From NCBI GenBank assembly GCA_013696695.1, contig JACCYD010000969.1, forward strand, positions 1 through 6,451: a stretch of 6,451 nt of DNA, read 5' to 3'. A program made the position numbers and the translations under genes. Position 1 is the stretch's first letter; each line of letters begins with the position of its first letter. Shown here piece after piece: positions 5,373 to 6,451 of the stretch. This DNA is from Deltaproteobacteria bacterium (lineage in GTDB: Bacteria; Myxococcota_A; Polyangia; Haliangiales; Haliangiaceae). Under the pieces are notes generated by a model. The model saw only the letters and a list, made by a program, of their open reading frames with translations, ran no database searches and had not been told where the DNA came from.

Positions 5373-5540
5373 TGGTGTCCTGACCTTGTCCCGTTCATTT
5401 GCAAGACCCGAGGTCTTTGCCCGTCGTGCGATGACAGGCGCATGGCGGATGGCGCCGTGCGCCGCCTGAAACCACGACACCGCCATCCTGAGTTCCCGAC
5501 AACTCGTCGCAGGATCGACCAGCTACCCTGGTTCGCGTAA
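5373..5540 (+). mobile_element. Remnant of an IS91-type transposase (zinc-binding region)
   Basis: The frame reads WCPDLVPFICKTRGLCPSCD then DRRMADGAV. The F-x-CK-x-RG-x-CPSC-x-x-RRM pattern is the zinc-binding segment near the N-terminus of the IS91-family transposases that relocate by rolling-circle transposition. After the motif, the expected VLP-VP-RQWVLSLP segment is scrambled (about 20 Arg/His/Pro-rich residues), but the frame ends LPWFA, which resembles the tail of that segment, so small indels probably corrupt the middle. The catalytic tyrosine domain is missing and no element ends are visible. It cannot transpose. Its presence may explain rearrangement nearby. Confidence 0.6.
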
Positions 5541-5545
5541 CTCCG

Positions 5546-5551
5546 TATACT
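5546..5551 (+). promoter_or_regulatory. Candidate -10 hexamer TATACT for a leaderless transcript
   Basis: TATACT differs from TATAAT at one base, stands out in GC-rich DNA, and ends 6 nt before the GTG of the Uma2 gene, so transcription would start at or next to the start codon. The gene has no Shine-Dalgarno, which agrees with a leaderless mRNA. No TTGACA-like -35 is present at 16-18 bp (the position reads ctaccc), and no extended -10 TG. Confidence 0.45.
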
Positions 5552-5557
5552 GGTCGA

Positions 5558-6124
5558 GTGAGCGATTCTGCACGCCGAACGAATGCGGCCACTGCGAGTG
5601 ACCTCGCGGCACTGCCCGACAAGCAACCGGCCGAGGTGATCCGTGGTGCGATCGTCGAGAAGGCGGCGCCGAGCTACGAGCATGGCGATGCACAGAGCTC
5701 GCTCGCTGAGCTTCTCAAGCCGCCATTTCAACGGGGACGCGGTGGCCCCGGAGGATGGTGGATCGCGACGGAGGTCGAGATCGAGCTCGAGACACACGAA
5801 GTGTATCTGCCAGATGTCGCGGGATGGCGACGCGACCGCGTGCAACGACCGCGTGGGCGGCCGATCCGCATCCGCCCCGACTGGATCGCCGAGATCCTCT
5901 CGAAGTCCAACGCCGAGAACGATCTCGGACCGAAGCGGATCTCATATCACCGTGCCGGCGTGCCCCACTACTGGATCGTAGATCCCGAGCACGAGACGTT
6001 GACCGTGTATCGTTGGAGCAGCGAGGGCTACGTCGTGCACCTCACCGCCGGGCGGCGCGAGCGAGTGAGGGCCGCGCCGTTCGAGGACATCGAACTCCAG
6101 ATCGGCCAGCTGTTCGGCGAGTGA
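5558..6124 (+). CDS. Uma2-family PD-(D/E)XK nuclease-like protein
   Basis: A 188-residue protein of usual Uma2 (DUF820) length. The family layout is clear: an N-terminal helix region with EVIRGAIVEKAAP (26-38), His42 as in the family's S-x-x-H-G segment, a strand with VEIEL (73-77), LPDV (84-87) giving the catalytic Asp86, IAEILSKSN (110-118) with Glu112, and the KRISYHRAGVPHYWIVDPE run starting at Lys126. D86, E112 and K126 complete the predicted PD-(D/E)XK metal site. The family is widespread and often expanded in cyanobacteria and myxobacteria; its substrate is not established, though a DNA endonuclease role is proposed. The GTG start puts a short Ala/Arg/Thr-rich lead before the domain. 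The gene stands alone, immediately after the transposase remnant; no partner antitoxin or methylase is visible. It is the only complete gene right of the kinase pair. Confidence 0.88.
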   Translation: MSDSARRTNAATASDLAALPDKQPAEVIRGAIVEKAAPSYEHGDAQSSLAELLKPPFQRGRGGPGGWWIATEVEIELETHEVYLPDVAGWRRDRVQRPRGRPIRIRPDWIAEILSKSNAENDLGPKRISYHRAGVPHYWIVDPEHETLTVYRWSSEGYVVHLTAGRRERVRAAPFEDIELQIGQLFGE

Positions 6125-6162
6125 CGTCGGGTTTCGCAAGCGGCTTGACGGTGGCCAGATGT

Positions 6163-6180
6163 CGAGGCGGCGTCGCCTCG
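6163..6180 (+). terminator. Small hairpin after the Uma2 gene
   Basis: cgaggcg and cgcctcg form a 7-bp stem with a 4-nt loop, 38 nt after the stop. No T-run follows, so termination is only a suggestion. Confidence 0.25.
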
Positions 6181-6253
6181 CGTCGCACGTCGCAGCAGGT
6201 GCTCCACCAGCTCGCGTGGTCCCAGAGGAACTTTCGGCGAAGCCGAGCCGATC

Positions 6254-6289
6254 TCTGACTCCGAGTACTCGGGGTACTCGGGGCACTCC
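6254..6289. repeat. Four degenerate 9-bp tandem units with conserved ACTC
   Basis: Units read tctgactcc, gagtactcg, gggtactcg and gggcactcc. Only the ACTC core is invariant. The segment ccgagtactcgg (6261-6272) is a perfect 12-bp palindrome. In one minus frame the units encode a PEY-PEY-like run. It could be a short microsatellite or a protein-level repeat. Confidence 0.6.
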
Positions 6290-6451
6290 GGGTTGTCTCT
6301 GAACGTCCTGCTCGGGCCGACTGGCACTGCCGCTAGAGCACCGATCAGGTTGATGCCGTAACGAAATCGATCGGTTAGCGGTGGCGATCGACGGCCGGTA
6401 GCGGTTCGTGATCCTCTCGCCGGCGATGACCATCGCGCGCTGGAGTCCGAG

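Larger units (their letters stand above)
3775..5557. other. Gene graveyard: about 1.8 kb with fragments of at least seven genes and no intact ORF
   Basis: Long open frames here are Arg-rich and antisense-like, yet short stretches in changing frames show natural composition and GC-rich third positions. Each identified stretch is the start or end of a recognisable or plausible protein, listed separately below. They abut or overlap, leaving almost no true spacer. Positions 3775-3843 and roughly 5240-5372 hold no confident assignment. Small indels, truncations and a transposase remnant suggest repeated deletion and decay. Draft-assembly error is possible for individual indels but would not explain missing domains. 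Confidence 0.65.
6125..6451. other. Right-edge region without an assignable gene
   Basis: No complete gene is seen. On the minus strand, the edge reads LGLQRAMVIAGERITNRYRP then SIATANRSIS with natural composition, and a second frame further left reads FRYGINLIGALAAVPVGPSR and SPKVPLGPRELVEHLLRRAT. These may be frames of one broken gene whose start lies beyond the window, with the 9-bp repeat between them encoding PEYPEY. Neither piece is recognised. Confidence 0.3.

Noticed and set aside
1..6451. CRISPR array, tRNA/rRNA genes, defence island or toxin-antitoxin module
   Set aside because: No spaced direct repeats, cloverleaf or paired toxin-antitoxin genes were seen; the Uma2 gene stands alone.

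Overview
The window looks like chromosomal DNA from a GC-rich deltaproteobacterium of the myxobacterial type (Polyangia, Kofleriaceae-like). Third codon positions are almost all G or C in the real genes. It carries an Hsp-type PEGA/serine-threonine kinase, several small lipoproteins with lipoboxes, a TPR lipoprotein, a C-terminal FIS-type helix-turn-helix piece and a Uma2 nuclease, a mix common in that group. The taxonomic call is inference from gene content and composition; no rRNA or marker gene is present.

Layout. The left edge (1-1397) has two minus-strand lipoprotein genes: one runs off the left end and one is complete. Between them lie two broken pieces: an unidentified minus-strand C-terminal fragment and a plus-strand FIS-type helix-turn-helix tail. 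They meet at a perfect 13-bp inverted repeat. The middle (1506-3774) is the healthy core: a membrane-anchored serine/threonine kinase with a PEGA domain on the far side of the membrane, followed 37 nt later by a TPR lipoprotein with a good Shine-Dalgarno sequence. The two probably form an envelope signalling pair, with a cytoplasmic kinase that has an extracytoplasmic sensor or anchor and a membrane-attached partner.

From 3775 to 5557 there is no intact gene. Reading every frame for natural amino-acid composition and GC-rich third positions reveals a graveyard of gene ends: a plus-strand fragment of unknown family, the C-terminus of a LamG/concanavalin-like protein, an unknown secreted-looking protein broken by two small insertions, the start of an ABC permease joined by an ATGA overlap to the tail of its ABC ATPase, the motif V and VI tail of a UvrD/HelD-like helicase, and the zinc-binding piece of an IS91-type transposase. 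The fragments lie end to end with almost no spacer. After this comes an intact Uma2-family PD-(D/E)XK protein (5558-6124) with a TATACT hexamer placed as for a leaderless transcript, then an unassigned right edge containing a short 9-bp repeat.

I found no CRISPR array, RNA gene, phage module or new multi-gene system. The most unusual content is the mosaic of fragments, and the fact that two lesions sit on inverted repeats, one of which looks as if a 2-nt insertion perfected it. That would fit template-switch mutation.
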